A stretch of 64,000 nt of DNA from Lumbricus rubellus (Eukaryota > Annelida > Clitellata > Crassiclitellata > Lumbricidae), in NCBI GenBank assembly GCA_945859605.1, contig OX243825.1:703826-767825 (forward strand). Direction: 5' to 3'. The notes beneath the pieces were generated by a model. The model saw nothing but the letters and a program-made list of their open reading frames with translations. It had not been told where the DNA came from and ran no database searches. Shown here one piece after another: positions 20,870 to 31,537 of the stretch (positions within the stretch are counted from its first letter, which is position 1; the number at the start of each line of letters is the position of its first letter). Made by a program: the position numbers and the translations under genes.

Positions 20870-23276
20870 AGCAAGCAGAAGAGAACGGAGACTATGCATA
20901 AGTATTGCTGTCTCTTTGCATTTATTTTAAATCGAAGAATCAATGCTATAAGATATTATTAATTGACACTCGGTCGCTTCAGCTTCGTTGTAGCCTTCAT
21001 AGCTTTACCACAGATTTGTCTGTCTTTTATTGCATTTCAACTGCAAGCCTCGATAGCTTCACACACGGCTGTTTTTAAGAAATTTTTAGAACTGCACAAC
21101 CCATTCTTTCTTTTCCACCCTCCATGGTAAATTACTCCAAAACGGAGGAAAATGACCTTTTAAAACTAGTTTTAACGGCAAAGATGTGCATCTACAAGTG
21201 CACAAATCCATTTAGAATTGCACATTTTGTGTACAACTGCACACTAAAAAAGCCCTGGCTTCACATATACTTTCTGCAATCTGCATGACCATTACGGCGC
21301 TGGGTTTGAATCAAATAAAGACTAGACTGATCCGAAATGTTACAGTAGCCTACTGTATTAAACTTAAATAGAGAAGGCAAAATGTGATCTTAATCTGGAT
21401 TTTATCTCAATCTGAACTTGATGTAACTTTTTCGATTATCATCAGCTTCCTCGTTCTTCGAGGTCAGCAGAGACCTTAGTTAAGTCTCTTTTAACGGGAC
21501 TTGACCAGAAGTAATCCTAACAGCCAGAGTGCAGTCCGGTACAGCGTTACCACTCCTTGTTTTTTTTCACAAGATCTTGGGTTTTTCGATCCGAACTTGG
21601 GAAATGGGGTTTTTCGGGAAGAATCTTGGGTTTTCGATCGGAACTTGGGTTTTTTGGACAGAACTTGGGTTTTTGCTTGTTTTTTTTGAAAATTCGGGAA
21701 ATTGTGGACATTTTGGAGAGATTTGGACCAGCTGACTAAAAAAAGTCATCAGAATTTTTCGGGCAGGAAATTTAAAGATTGTTTGGTCCGGACGACTAAA
21801 GTAATTAAGGTCATCAGAATTTTCGGACGGGAAATTGTGGACATTTTCAAAGATTTGGGTACCGGTAACTTGGGTTTTCTTGGGTTTTTCGGCCCTCAAA
21901 TCGGGGGTTTTCCATTTTTTAGGGGGAAACGCTGGTCCGGTATAAGTTGTCAATCAGTTTACTGGAACTCAGTCGTGTACTTGCTGAGACTGTGAACGTC
22001 GTAGTTTCATGCTTTATATTTTAAAAAATCGGGCTTCATGGTCAATTAGAGTTAGCCTTGTCTAATCAGAAACTGGCTGAAAACTTTCTGAAAGCCCACT
22101 GAGGTGCCGCAATATGCATCTGACTTTGTCTTAGACTAAATCTATGTCGGCGTCTCTCAAATAGTTACTGGACAATGGTAGTCAGGAAGCTGTCTTCCGC
22201 CGCATGTGGACTCATTCGGCGCATTGCATTCATGCACATAATACTTATGTTTGCGTTTTTGACTGAATGTATTTGCATCCGCCTGCGATACATGATTGTA
22301 AGTTTTGTGAATAACTTTATTTGTAATATATATATATATATTTGAGTTTTGTTTTAGGTGTGTGATGGTATGTATATATACATATGTATTATGTAATATT
22401 TATGTATATAGGGATGTCAGTTTATTTAGCGCCTCTCAAAGGTCCCATATTGACAGATGAGGTATTCATGAATGTCTTCCTGCTTATGCTGCATTTACAA
22501 AAGCCAAAGGAAAGAAAGCAACGCTTTTCAAGCATGTATTCGATCGAATCGCCACGAATGAAGTGACAGAATGGAAGCAGAACGAATCAACTGAGTTATA
22601 GGCCTACTGGTGCTCAGTACTACAGTCAGGGTTTGCATAAAGCATAAAATTATTGGACAACCCGTTGTCACTTATACTAGGATCATCCTTCACATGTTCT
22701 TTGCCTTCGACCATTAGTTGTCCTCTGTTTGTGCATCACGCGAAACGTAAGAGAGGTTTTATTTAAACGATCGATATGAGTTCGAGCAAAACGTTTGTTC
22801 TTCTTTGGTTTGTCTTGCAGTCTAACATAAACTAATGTTTATTTATTTAGTATCAATATTCATATAGCGCCCATTTAACACCATCTACTGAGAAGCACTC
22901 GAATTTCCGAGAAATTTATATAACGCGTTTCATCACCCCTTCCCCGGAGCTAATTTACTTTAACCTTACAATAAAACCCTGTAATGAAAAAGTAGCCAAG
23001 TCTGTGCAGTTTCTGGTCCTGCTAACATTAAATTTTATAACGCGGAATGAAATGCGGAAACCTTTATTAGAAGTCCAGTTATTCAGTTTCACAAAGTTTA
23101 CACCATTAAAGTTTGCAGGCATAGAGTTTGTGCTGGCGGTGCATGGCTGAGATCACGCGTGCAAGGTTGCAATGGGATATCAAGAGAATCCTCTAGAAAT
23201 AAAAGTTCATAATTATGCGGAACAACAATTAACAAAAAAGCCTTCTGCTTCTCGTCAATTTTCGTCATTTTGTTGC
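20870..23276. repeat. Duplicated intergenic module upstream of gene C and downstream of gene D
   Basis: There is no supported gene. Bases 20870-21500 and 21950-22830 match 6950-7500 and 7500-8360. Bases 22970-23276 match 15450-15753, the shared 3-prime flank of D and C. The inserted block 21540-21950 is a separate interspersed repeat absent from the gene A module. Confidence 0.6.
21540..21950. repeat. Interspersed TTCGGGnnnTTTTGGG / GTCATCAGAATTTTC repeat
   Basis: Contains AACTTGGGTTTTT motifs, then GGACGACTAAA...GGTCATCAGAATTTTC, which recurs with the opposite strand at 40720-41010 and in related form at 27185-27410, 35465-35740 and 54095-54200. The open frames through it are composition artefacts. 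Confidence 0.5.
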
Positions 23277-23829
23277 TCATTTGGCTTTGATCATCATCCG
23301 CGCAGCTTGAACTAAGCGAATCGGCAATGAAGACTTCGAGGTCTCCCAAACAAAGTCGCTTCCGTTTTTGCACGTGAGACAGTTAAGGTAGCAGAAGTTG
23401 AACCACCATCCCCCTAGGTATTGCCGGGCGCAATTGTTGTTGGCGCTATTGTCGTTGTCGACCTCGTAAGTTGTGAAGTTCATCCCATTGTGGTACCACC
23501 TTGACGACACCACGGTGTTGGTGAGCGAATCGCCAGCATTTCCGCTGTATCCTGAGAGGTGAATGGCGTATTTGTTGACCTCAGAATCGAGAGAAAAGTT
23601 GGCGTATTCGGCGTTGAACCATGTTCCATTCTTGTACAACTGTAATAGTAAAATTTCCGCTGTACAACAGTATACATCCTACAGGATCAAACTGTTATTC
23701 ACGATCGAACTTCGCTTAACCCATTTCTCATCCTAAACGGTGATTAAAATTAATGATCAAATGCTGCATGCTTTATCTCAACGATAATTAATTATTATTA
23801 GGCTATTATTACTATTATTATTATTATTA

Positions 23830-23911
<82 letters not shown>

Positions 23912-26512
23912 CATTATTAATTAATTAAATAATTAATTAATTAACCAATGTGAAACTAGTTTGAGATAAATATTAAATGTAAGTTTAGCAGCACCTCTAT
24001 GCGGAGAGTGTAGGCGAATCCAGGTTTGTTGGTAAGACAATAGATTTGTTCGTTTCCAAGCCAAAACTCTCCCTGTCCAGTATCTCCAAATCCTTTCTTG
24101 TATTCGGTCCAGGTTCGGTTGAAGTTCAGAGAACCGTCGAAACGATTCATTATGATTATCCAGTTACTGACGTTGGAGGGTGGCACGGTACCTTGTCCCT
24201 GGTCAATGACAATATCGTGCTGAACGGGAAGTCCTGAAAGAAACGTGCTCAATTTTTACTAACAACATATCGGCCCTCAGGTCATCTCCTGCAATGAATT
24301 ACATTTTGCAAATAATAATAGTGATGATGACGACGACGACGATGACCATGACGATGATGATGATGACGATGGTGATGGTGATAATAATAACATGATCTAA
24401 TGTAACCATTCCAGATGAAATTTCCCCGGACAATTTTTGTGTCACCTGAGATCTCCTGGAGTAAGACATAGCAATCCTTATTATGTGATATAATTATTAT
24501 AAATTATAACATCTACCTGGCAGTGTAAAGCAGATGGTGTTGTTCTCCCCGTTTGTCGTTACCAGCGTCATCACAAAGCAGCCGGCAGGACTTTCATCGA
24601 CTTGCGAGTTGTCACAGAAGTCTTGGGCTGGCGATACATCTGCAGACATTTTATAGACAGCGTTTCATGCATCAATCTTTTTTGCATTCCAAATGAAACA
24701 TAAGCTAGTTATGAATGATTGAGGTTAAACTAAATATTAATCCTGATTCTTTAATAGGTTAAAAAATCTATATATATCTGGAACAGGGAATTCAACCCCA
24801 ATCTCACATCACAACCAAAACACTCTTGAAAATCACATGAAATGATCCATGTCATGTGTACGTGTTTACAGGTCCGATCGTTGAACAAAACACTATTATG
24901 CTGCTGCTGCTGCTGCTGCTGCTGCAATAAATATCAGTACCGCAATAAAAAAGTCTTTGTGGGTCATTTATGGTCTACTTTACAGCGCCTGTAATTGTAA
25001 CCAGCACCTTCTGTAGAGACCCAATTACCACGTACTCTGAAACTTGCTTCCCATCCCGCAATAACAGTCACTACTTCCTCACGACAGCTCTTAACTTTTC
25101 TATGAAAAGACAAACGTAATTTATGCAAGTTTGGAGACTAACACCTAATTAAAAGCATAACCTACATGTTGCCTCAAGAATGTCTCTATCCTGTAATTTT
25201 TATATTTAAATTCTATATGTTGCGTCTATGTCAGCGTATTATGATCAAATAGACGAATACTGAGAACATAATTCGAGGGCTTACAAGCAAAGGTGCACAT
25301 AAACGACTACAATGCTAAGAGAGATGTGCAGCTTTGCCTTAAAGCCCTCGAATATTGATTTCTGTTCAGTCTGCACAAAATGAGTGAGGCAGCGAAAAAA
25401 TCAATTTCTTGCTTCAGGAGTATTTCTGGACTAGGCATAATTATGTTAACGAGCAATTCTGATTAATCATTCTTAAAGAAGTGTAACCTAAATCTGATTT
25501 TAAATACATTTATAACTAATAGTTGCAATTTATAACTTACTAATTTCGGAGTTGCTGATAAGAACATCTCGATCCTGCAACGAACAAGCAGATAAGAAAA
25601 TTAATCTTCGTGGTATGAACAAAAAACAATTATTCCATTGAAATTCAGAACAACTATCTACTCATCAACGTTTTCCATTCTAAAAACTATGCGGAAGTAT
25701 AAGACATCTATGGACGAACTATTAACAATAAGGCTTTTTTATCACCATTGTATGCTGCGCCAGTTGCAGTTCCATGGTGAAAATTTCCGGGAGTTGGGAG
25801 GCTCAACCCCCAAGTCACTGTTAGGTGTCTCGACACCTTTTGCTCATTAATTTTTTTCACACGCTTTTTTGTACATCGATGCACAGCGCTGTTGAAATGT
25901 TCTAATTTGACATAATTATCAGCACACAGTAGGCTATCGGTGTAAACAAGAGCTGTAGAAGTATTCTGTTGAGGATTTTACGTAATTAATTTTCTGGGGC
26001 GGTTAATATTATGTATGCACAATTTTGCACATGTAGACAACAACTCTTGATTTTCTCGGGCGTGGGACAAAATAATGTAATTCCTGCGGGGGATCCTCTG
26101 AGATGCCTAGATTAAGCACTGGCAGAGCAGTTTCAGTTGCAGGTTACGTCTAGCAAGACATGATAATTACTATTATTACAAAAATAAAATGGCAACCTAC
26201 AAACATCAGAGAGCAGCCATTGTCGTAGTAGACTTCATGTGGAACGAATCCGTAAATGCAGCACGTTCCACTTGAAGAGTAGAAACCAAAAGCGAAGCAT
26301 TGCGACGCTTGGTTGCACTCGACTGCGCACTTCGTGACTGACTTTACTCGAAGAGTCAGAGAGGCGCTGATTGAATCTGGACAGTAGCCACGCCAGACAT
26401 CCGAAATTATGAAATTCTTCTCATTAAAACTCTGGCAGACAAAACCTGTTGAAATCATCATCAACCAACCAAGAATTCTTAGAGGCAACGCATGAGCACA
26501 CCTGATACGCAT
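23277..26512 (-). CDS. Gene D: secreted PAN/Apple-like plus fibrinogen-related domain protein
   Basis: Exons on the minus strand: 26201-26512, 25541-25574, 24517-24639, 23995-24233 and 23277-23639, 356 residues. The frame is open ten codons further upstream with another Met at 26542, but the Met at 26512 is the one aligned with the other three genes and shares their ACGATG context. Exon 3 is two codons longer than in A and B. FReD: WTEYKKGFGDTGQGEFWLGN, AIHLSGYSGNAGDS, HNGMNFTTYEVDNDN, NCARQYLGGWWFNFCYLNCLTCK. Exons 2-5 are closest to gene C. The last intron contains a long ATT microsatellite (23800-23940), and intron 2 a CTG run (24899-24925). Complete frame, no break seen. Confidence 0.86.
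23800..23940. repeat. (ATT)n microsatellite in intron 4 of gene D
   Basis: Nearly pure ATT repeats ending in an AATTAATT run just before the homologous end of the intron shared with gene C. Confidence 0.95.
24318..24390. repeat. (GAT/GAC)n microsatellite in intron 3 of gene D
   Basis: GATGATGACGACGAC-type triplets followed by GGTGAT and AATAAT runs. Confidence 0.85.
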
Positions 26513-26647
26513 CGTTGCCTCAGACAGATAATAATTTGTCACGCTTGGTGGAGTGGCGGCTGGCTATAACATTAGTAGGATTCTACTTTAGCTTTAAATG
26601 CTCTCACTGCTTAATTAATTTGATTAATACGGTCGATGATGAGATAA

Positions 26648-26680
26648 TGGGTGTTCATAAAATATCGAGGCCATGTCTGT
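26648..26680 (-). promoter_or_regulatory. Conserved promoter-like block of gene D
   Basis: On the minus strand CTCGATATTTTATGAACACC is retained about 140 bases upstream of the ATG, though the surrounding flank has diverged. Retention of only this block supports a regulatory role. Confidence 0.45.
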
Positions 26681-26776
26681 CTGTAGTTATAATTATTGTC
26701 ACTACACTAAGATTAATTAAAATTTCATAGACATAATGCGACAAACAAACTCACCCAGCTATGCTAGAAAAAGCAA

Positions 26777-26884
26777 TATCAGATGAGATGACATGAGATG
26801 ACATGAGATGACATGAGATGACATGAGATGACATGAGATGACATGAGATGACATGAGATGACATGAGATGACATGAGATGACAT
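26777..26884. repeat. 10-bp tandem repeat (GACATGAGAT)n
   Basis: About ten exact copies of GACATGAGAT in a row upstream of gene D. Confidence 0.95.
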
Positions 26885-27184
26885 TACATGATCTTCATCT
26901 AATTTCGATTTGGTTATTTCACTTATCTTGGAGTTGGAGCGGTAATTGGCGGATAATAAGTTCTGGAGTCCTATCAGGTTTTTCTCCCCACTGGAGGCCG
27001 AAATCTTAGATACACCTTCACTTACGTGATTATAAAGTGACTTAAAATCTTATTTGATATCGCAGAAGATGTTTAGAATAAGGCGTTACTCAAAATTTAT
27101 TTAAGACTAATTCGTATCCTCTGCAGAAAAAGGGGCGACAATTATAATGTTCATTACCTAGCATAGGCGTAGGGGACATTTCAA

Positions 27185-27410
27185 AAGTGGGGGGCAAAAG
27201 TTTAACTTTTGCCCGAAAAAGTTTGCCCGAAAAATTTGACGACCTTTTTTTTAGTCGTCCGGTCCAATTTTCGAAATTTCTTTATACATTTTTTCTACTT
27301 TTCCCGCTTTTTTCCCGGACTGCTTGCCCGAAAAACCAGACTTGCCCGAAATTTGGCGGGCATTTGCCCCCTCTGGACCCCCGTCTCCTACGCCTATGTT
27401 ACCTAGACTT
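27185..27410. repeat. Interspersed TTGCCCGAAAAA / TAGTCGTCCGG repeat
   Basis: TTTGCCCGAAAAAGTTTGCCC and a GACGACCTTTTTTTTAGTCGTC palindrome relate it to the repeats at 21540 and 40720. It is noncoding. Confidence 0.45.
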
Positions 27411-27599
27411 AAGAAATGATTTCATGGTTGAGCTTGAATCAGACTTAACTGACATTAATTGACTTAAAACCTTTTGAAACACCCTTAGTTTCGATTTCAA
27501 CTTACATCGCATTAGACTAATTATTTTGTACTAAAGTCTCTGAAACAGCCTCCGTAACTACAGTGAAAACTTGCAAGCATTGCATAGGCCTGACGTGCC

Positions 27600-27970
27600 C
27601 TAACGTGTATGTATACAATACATGCACATTCATATAGCTCCTTTCAAAGTCTGCTTTGTTAACATTATCGTATGGTATTCACTAATTATACTTATGGTGC
27701 AGTTATAAAGTCACTGGAAGGAATGTCGCGCCATTCAAACGTATTGGATCAATGTCTCTCTAGAGCAGACACAACAGAAAAGCACACAATAGTCTAATGA
27801 TTTCCACAGCGACTTATAGAACAATTCGTCTATCAATAGTCGCTTATGCTCGTAATTCTCCGTTGGTGGAATTAGACTCGGGCCATTAGAACCGCTGTCT
27901 GTGTACCAGACGAAATGTAAAGAGCTTTACTCTAACGACTGCACATGAAAATATTTGCTCTTCTCTGGAT
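27600..27970. repeat. Diverged 5-prime flank module upstream of gene D
   Basis: Landmarks of the modules at 7990-8360 and 22440-22830 recur in diverged form: CATATAGC, CCATTCAAACGTATT, GTGTACCAGACGAAATGTAAAGAG, TTGCTCTTCTCTGG. Confidence 0.5.
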
Positions 27971-28057
27971 CATTCATGTAACGCGCTTTAATTTTTATCG
28001 CGATTGTATAAAGCACTTACGGAGAGGAGGGCTGAGAGTGATTGTGGACATGTATTG

Positions 28058-28425
28058 TGGTGCGCGGTGGTGTAGTGGCGGGTTCGGTGCATTGGAGTCG
28101 GAGGGTTCCAGTTTCGAATCCACCTAAACCGCCGCATAGCGACCTTGAGAAAGTCCTTCACTCGCAATTGCTTCGGCTTGAATCTCCGATGCAGTGTTCG
28201 CGATAGTTTTAACTAAATGAGACGGTTCTGGTGATCACTATTATGCCTTGCAGCCGGAGGGCTGTGGATTCGAATCCACCTCAGGTCGCCGCGTGGGGAC
28301 CTTGGGCAAGTCCTTCACTCACAATTGCTCAGAGCTTTGGCGTGAAACTCCGATGCAGTGTCCGCGTTGTAGTCGGGAGCGCCTCTGAGTATAGAGCTTG
28401 AAGAGGCGCATACAAACAAGTAGCC
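28058..28425 (+). mobile_element. Two adjacent tRNA-derived SINE copies
   Basis: The first copy (about 28058-28205) has a tRNA-like head with box A TGGTGTAGTGG and box B GTTTCGAATCC, then the SINE body cut off at GCAGTGTTCGCG. The second (about 28222-28425) lacks box A but has GGATTCGAATCC, the full body and the tail GGGAGCGCCTCTGAG...GAAGAGGCGC. Both run in the plus direction. Confidence 0.8.
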
Positions 28426-29074
28426 TATACATGGTTGCACTCAAATAAACATGTTCTATACTTTATTCAGCTTTACGGGGTCTTGAATTTGTTGCATGTG
28501 TAGGCCTATTGTGTATTTGTGTGTAATGCGTAGGCCTATATGCATATGTTACGCTTTCAATAAATTTCTAAAAATCGATGAATAAATTGCGTGGCTGCAG
28601 AAACATTGTGTAGCCTACGTGTAACTATGTGTGCAGGCCTATGTCTTGTTTGGGCATGATAGTTATAGCACATTTTAGCGTCAAAAATAAAAGAGACTCA
28701 ATTTTCGGATGTCACTAACGCGTCTCCATTACTGCTGGTAAACATTGGAGTTTCTTTTCGTCTCTCTTACTTCTGAAAAACCAAAGATAAAAACTGAAGC
28801 GCACAAAATGACGATGAGATAAAAGAGAAGTTTGCACTGCAGCAATTACATCGAATGAGACTTCAACAAAACAGCTCGGAATAATAAGGCATACATACGA
28901 AACTCCATTTATGGTGTTCCACACAAATCCTTGCTCGATAAATGTATGATTCCGTGGCAATGGAAATTTCTAGGGTTGTCCCTCTTGCCAACGCGTGAAT
29001 TGAGGTCTCTTCCGGAAATGGCTAAAAATAAAGCATTTGCACTGAAGGCACAATGCTGGGCTACTGGCAAATGT

Positions 29075-29145
29075 CGTATTGTATTGTATTGCATTGCATT
29101 GCATTGCATTGTATTGTATTGTATTGTATCGTATTGTATATGACC
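29075..29145. repeat. (GTATT/GCATT)n pentamer microsatellite
   Basis: Alternating GTATT and GCATT units, about fourteen in total. Confidence 0.9.
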
Positions 29146-29417
29146 ATTATTTTATAAAGCGATTCTTTCATCAAAGTCTTGATGCAATGTAATGAAAGAC
29201 AATGCAGAAATGTTATTCGTTAACGCAAATATTTTAGCATTGTGGACAATTTTAACGTTCGACTGTTCTACAAATAGCCTGTTGCTGTCTGATTCAGTCT
29301 TTAGGACCCTGTAACAGTTATCGACGGCGTTAAATCTGTGACAAAGAGACTGTGCAGGGTTTGAATATAGGGATAAAATAAAACAATTAAGGTTTCGTAT
29401 GGATGGTGAGAAGATTG

Positions 29418-29549
29418 CAGGGTGAGAATTGCAAGGGATTGAGGCGCTCAACTCTTCCTATAGTCCTTTTTTGGGTCCGATGGTTAATCTTCTTTTCACA
29501 CCCAACTCCACACGGACCGCACAGTTATTTTTCTACAATCCTTATACTG
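29418..29549 (+). mobile_element. CAGGGTGAGAATTG MITE, diverged copy
   Basis: Starts CAGGGTGAGAATTGCAAGGG and ends GTTATTTTTCTACAATCCTTATACTG, matching the order of the two best copies. The TTTCACACCCAACTCC part is also shared. Confidence 0.55.
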
Positions 29550-29639
29550 GATGGTTTTAAACTTTTAAACGCAGAGAAAAAGAGGAGCACCATAAGCTAG
29601 TCCTCAGGCAGCCATGGGTTACGACTATCCAGTATCCAG

Positions 29640-29815
29640 TGCTAAAAGTGTAAAAAAAGTGCCTGGACGCCCCTTACCTTTTCCAAAGAAGTGCCAGGAC
29701 GCCCTTTACATTTTCAGGTGTGCTATCCAAATAAGTGGCAGGACGGCGTAGAGATTTGAAAATAAGTGCCAGGACGCCGTCCATGACCGTCCCACCACAC
29801 TTTAAGCTGCGACTA
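29640..29815. repeat. Dispersed short repeat AAGTGCCAGGACGCC
   Basis: Four imperfect copies of GTGCCnGGACGnC at irregular spacing of 30-55 bases. No coding frame is visible. Confidence 0.55.
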
Positions 29816-30429
29816 TCAACGTTAGCTTTAGCGAAATGATCGGCGGGTAACTTGTTCTCTCCTCACCGTTTAATGTTAATTCATCACTTTCAATAAGTCA
29901 CCGCTCACCTAGCGAATGAAATCAAACAAATCATGTTCAACCTAAGTTATCTTGTGACCACATTTTGTTGCAACGCATAAAATTATATTAGTCAAATCCA
30001 AAAAATAAGCGACCCGAATCAGGCAATTTCAAAGCTGCCCAGATAAAACAATCCCTAAAAGTAAGCCCATACAAAATACCGCAATACCTTGTTGGACGAT
30101 TGTAATTCCTGTGACTCAGGAATTAAAGAATTTGTATCGATCCAATACGTTAGTACGCTAGATCTATTATAGGTTTCTAAACTTTTGTGTAGGCTAAGCC
30201 AAAATGCGGTTTGTAGCCTATACGTGATAGATTAATAAACAGTATTTTAGTCTATTTAATTCTGTTTAATTTGATGATTTGTGTGCTTAAACAATTGAGG
30301 CATGCCAATGCATGCAATAATTGCTAGCTTGATGTGCAATGATGATAATTATGAGTTCAAGCAAATTTTAAAAGAAATACGTTGAACACAGTAATAAATT
30401 ATATACCGTACATATAACGCGTTGTTACA

Positions 30430-30790
30430 GAGTTTCGTCTATTGCTTGGCGCTGCATCCTGTCTCAAGCTCCATCATATCTTTGTGCACTTTTTACTCCT
30501 GTCTCCGTTTCTCTGGGCCGCCGTCCGCTGCGGTCAGCTGCCCGCGGTGACTATCTTGTCCCTTTTTGTCGTACCGCTACTATGCAGCGAAGAGCTTATT
30601 CCGTGGTGGGTCCAGCTATCTGGAATGGCCTCCCTACGGCTCTCCGTTCTCTTCCTCGTGATTCTGCTGGCTCTTTCTACCGTCTTCTCAAGACCTTTCT
30701 TTTTGACCAGGCCTGGGTTGGGAGCGCCTCTGAGTAGAGATCTTGAAGAGGCGCTATACAAATTTATGTGATTGATTGATTGATATAATT
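30430..30790 (+). pseudogene. LINE ORF2 C-terminus with hairpin tail
   Basis: A frame ending at a TAG (30735-30737) reads APSYLCALF, RRPLRSAARGDYLVP, RRAYSVVGPAIWNGLPTALR and LLKTFLFDQAWVGSASE. This is the well-known end of the reverse transcriptase ORF in CR1/L2/jockey-type LINEs. The last codons overlap the hairpin AGCGCCTCT...AGAGGCGCT (30723-30755), and an ATTG microsatellite follows. It is 5-prime truncated, as usual for LINE insertions. Confidence 0.85.
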
Positions 30791-31537
30791 TGGAAAGGAT
30801 TGAATGAGGTAAAGGACAAGATGAATTATTTAGCCTGTGACTCCGTGCATTTCTTTCGAGCAATAATTGTAGTAAATAAATTCCGCATAAATAAAGGTTC
30901 CACATGATGGAAAAAATGGACTGCACACAATACATGGACCGGTCACTTCATTGTTCCGTCCATAGCTGCTGTGCTACTACAGTCTATATGTATACCTATC
31001 CACGAATATCTTAATCCAGCTGATGATTAGTTATTATTATTGTCTCCAAGACAACGTGCGAATACTTTGTTACGTCACTCATTAGATTGCTATAATTTAT
31101 TCATACAGTATAATACGTTGGAATAATAATATTATTATTAATAGCGATAATATGATGGTTCGTAAAGTTTTCGGTTAAAAAAACCTGGAGGAATTCATTG
31201 TATCGTTTCGCTGACTGAACTCCGCTGAAAGGTGAACGGTTACACGCAGCGCAGTCCGTGCGTTATTTGAGTGACTTTCGTTGTGCAAATTCGACTCGAA
31301 ATTAATTCGCGGACGAGTTTCCACAATTATTCGTACACTGTATGATTATTATTATGTGTGATCGCCAGCAGTTAGATAAAGTGCATCAATTGTAGTTGTT
31401 TATATAACGCTGGTGCTGTTGTTGATCAGGTGAATATTTCGTCTGCTGTTCATCGCCGCATCGTCGGTCATACCCGAGTCAAAAGCGAGTTACTGTTGAG
31501 TGGAGTGAGCAACTGCGCATCATATAATAAATATAAG

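Noticed and set aside
26513..26542. Upstream Met of gene D
   Set aside because: The ten extra codons have no counterpart in genes A-C, whose Met aligns with 26512.
30442..30771. 109-codon hydrophobic protein on the plus strand
   Set aside because: It is out of frame with the LINE reverse transcriptase C-terminus that explains the same bases.
31430..31537. N-terminal extension of the membrane protein by 36 codons
   Set aside because: The extension starts at a GTG, contains no ATG, and precedes a clean signal peptide starting at the ATG at 31538.
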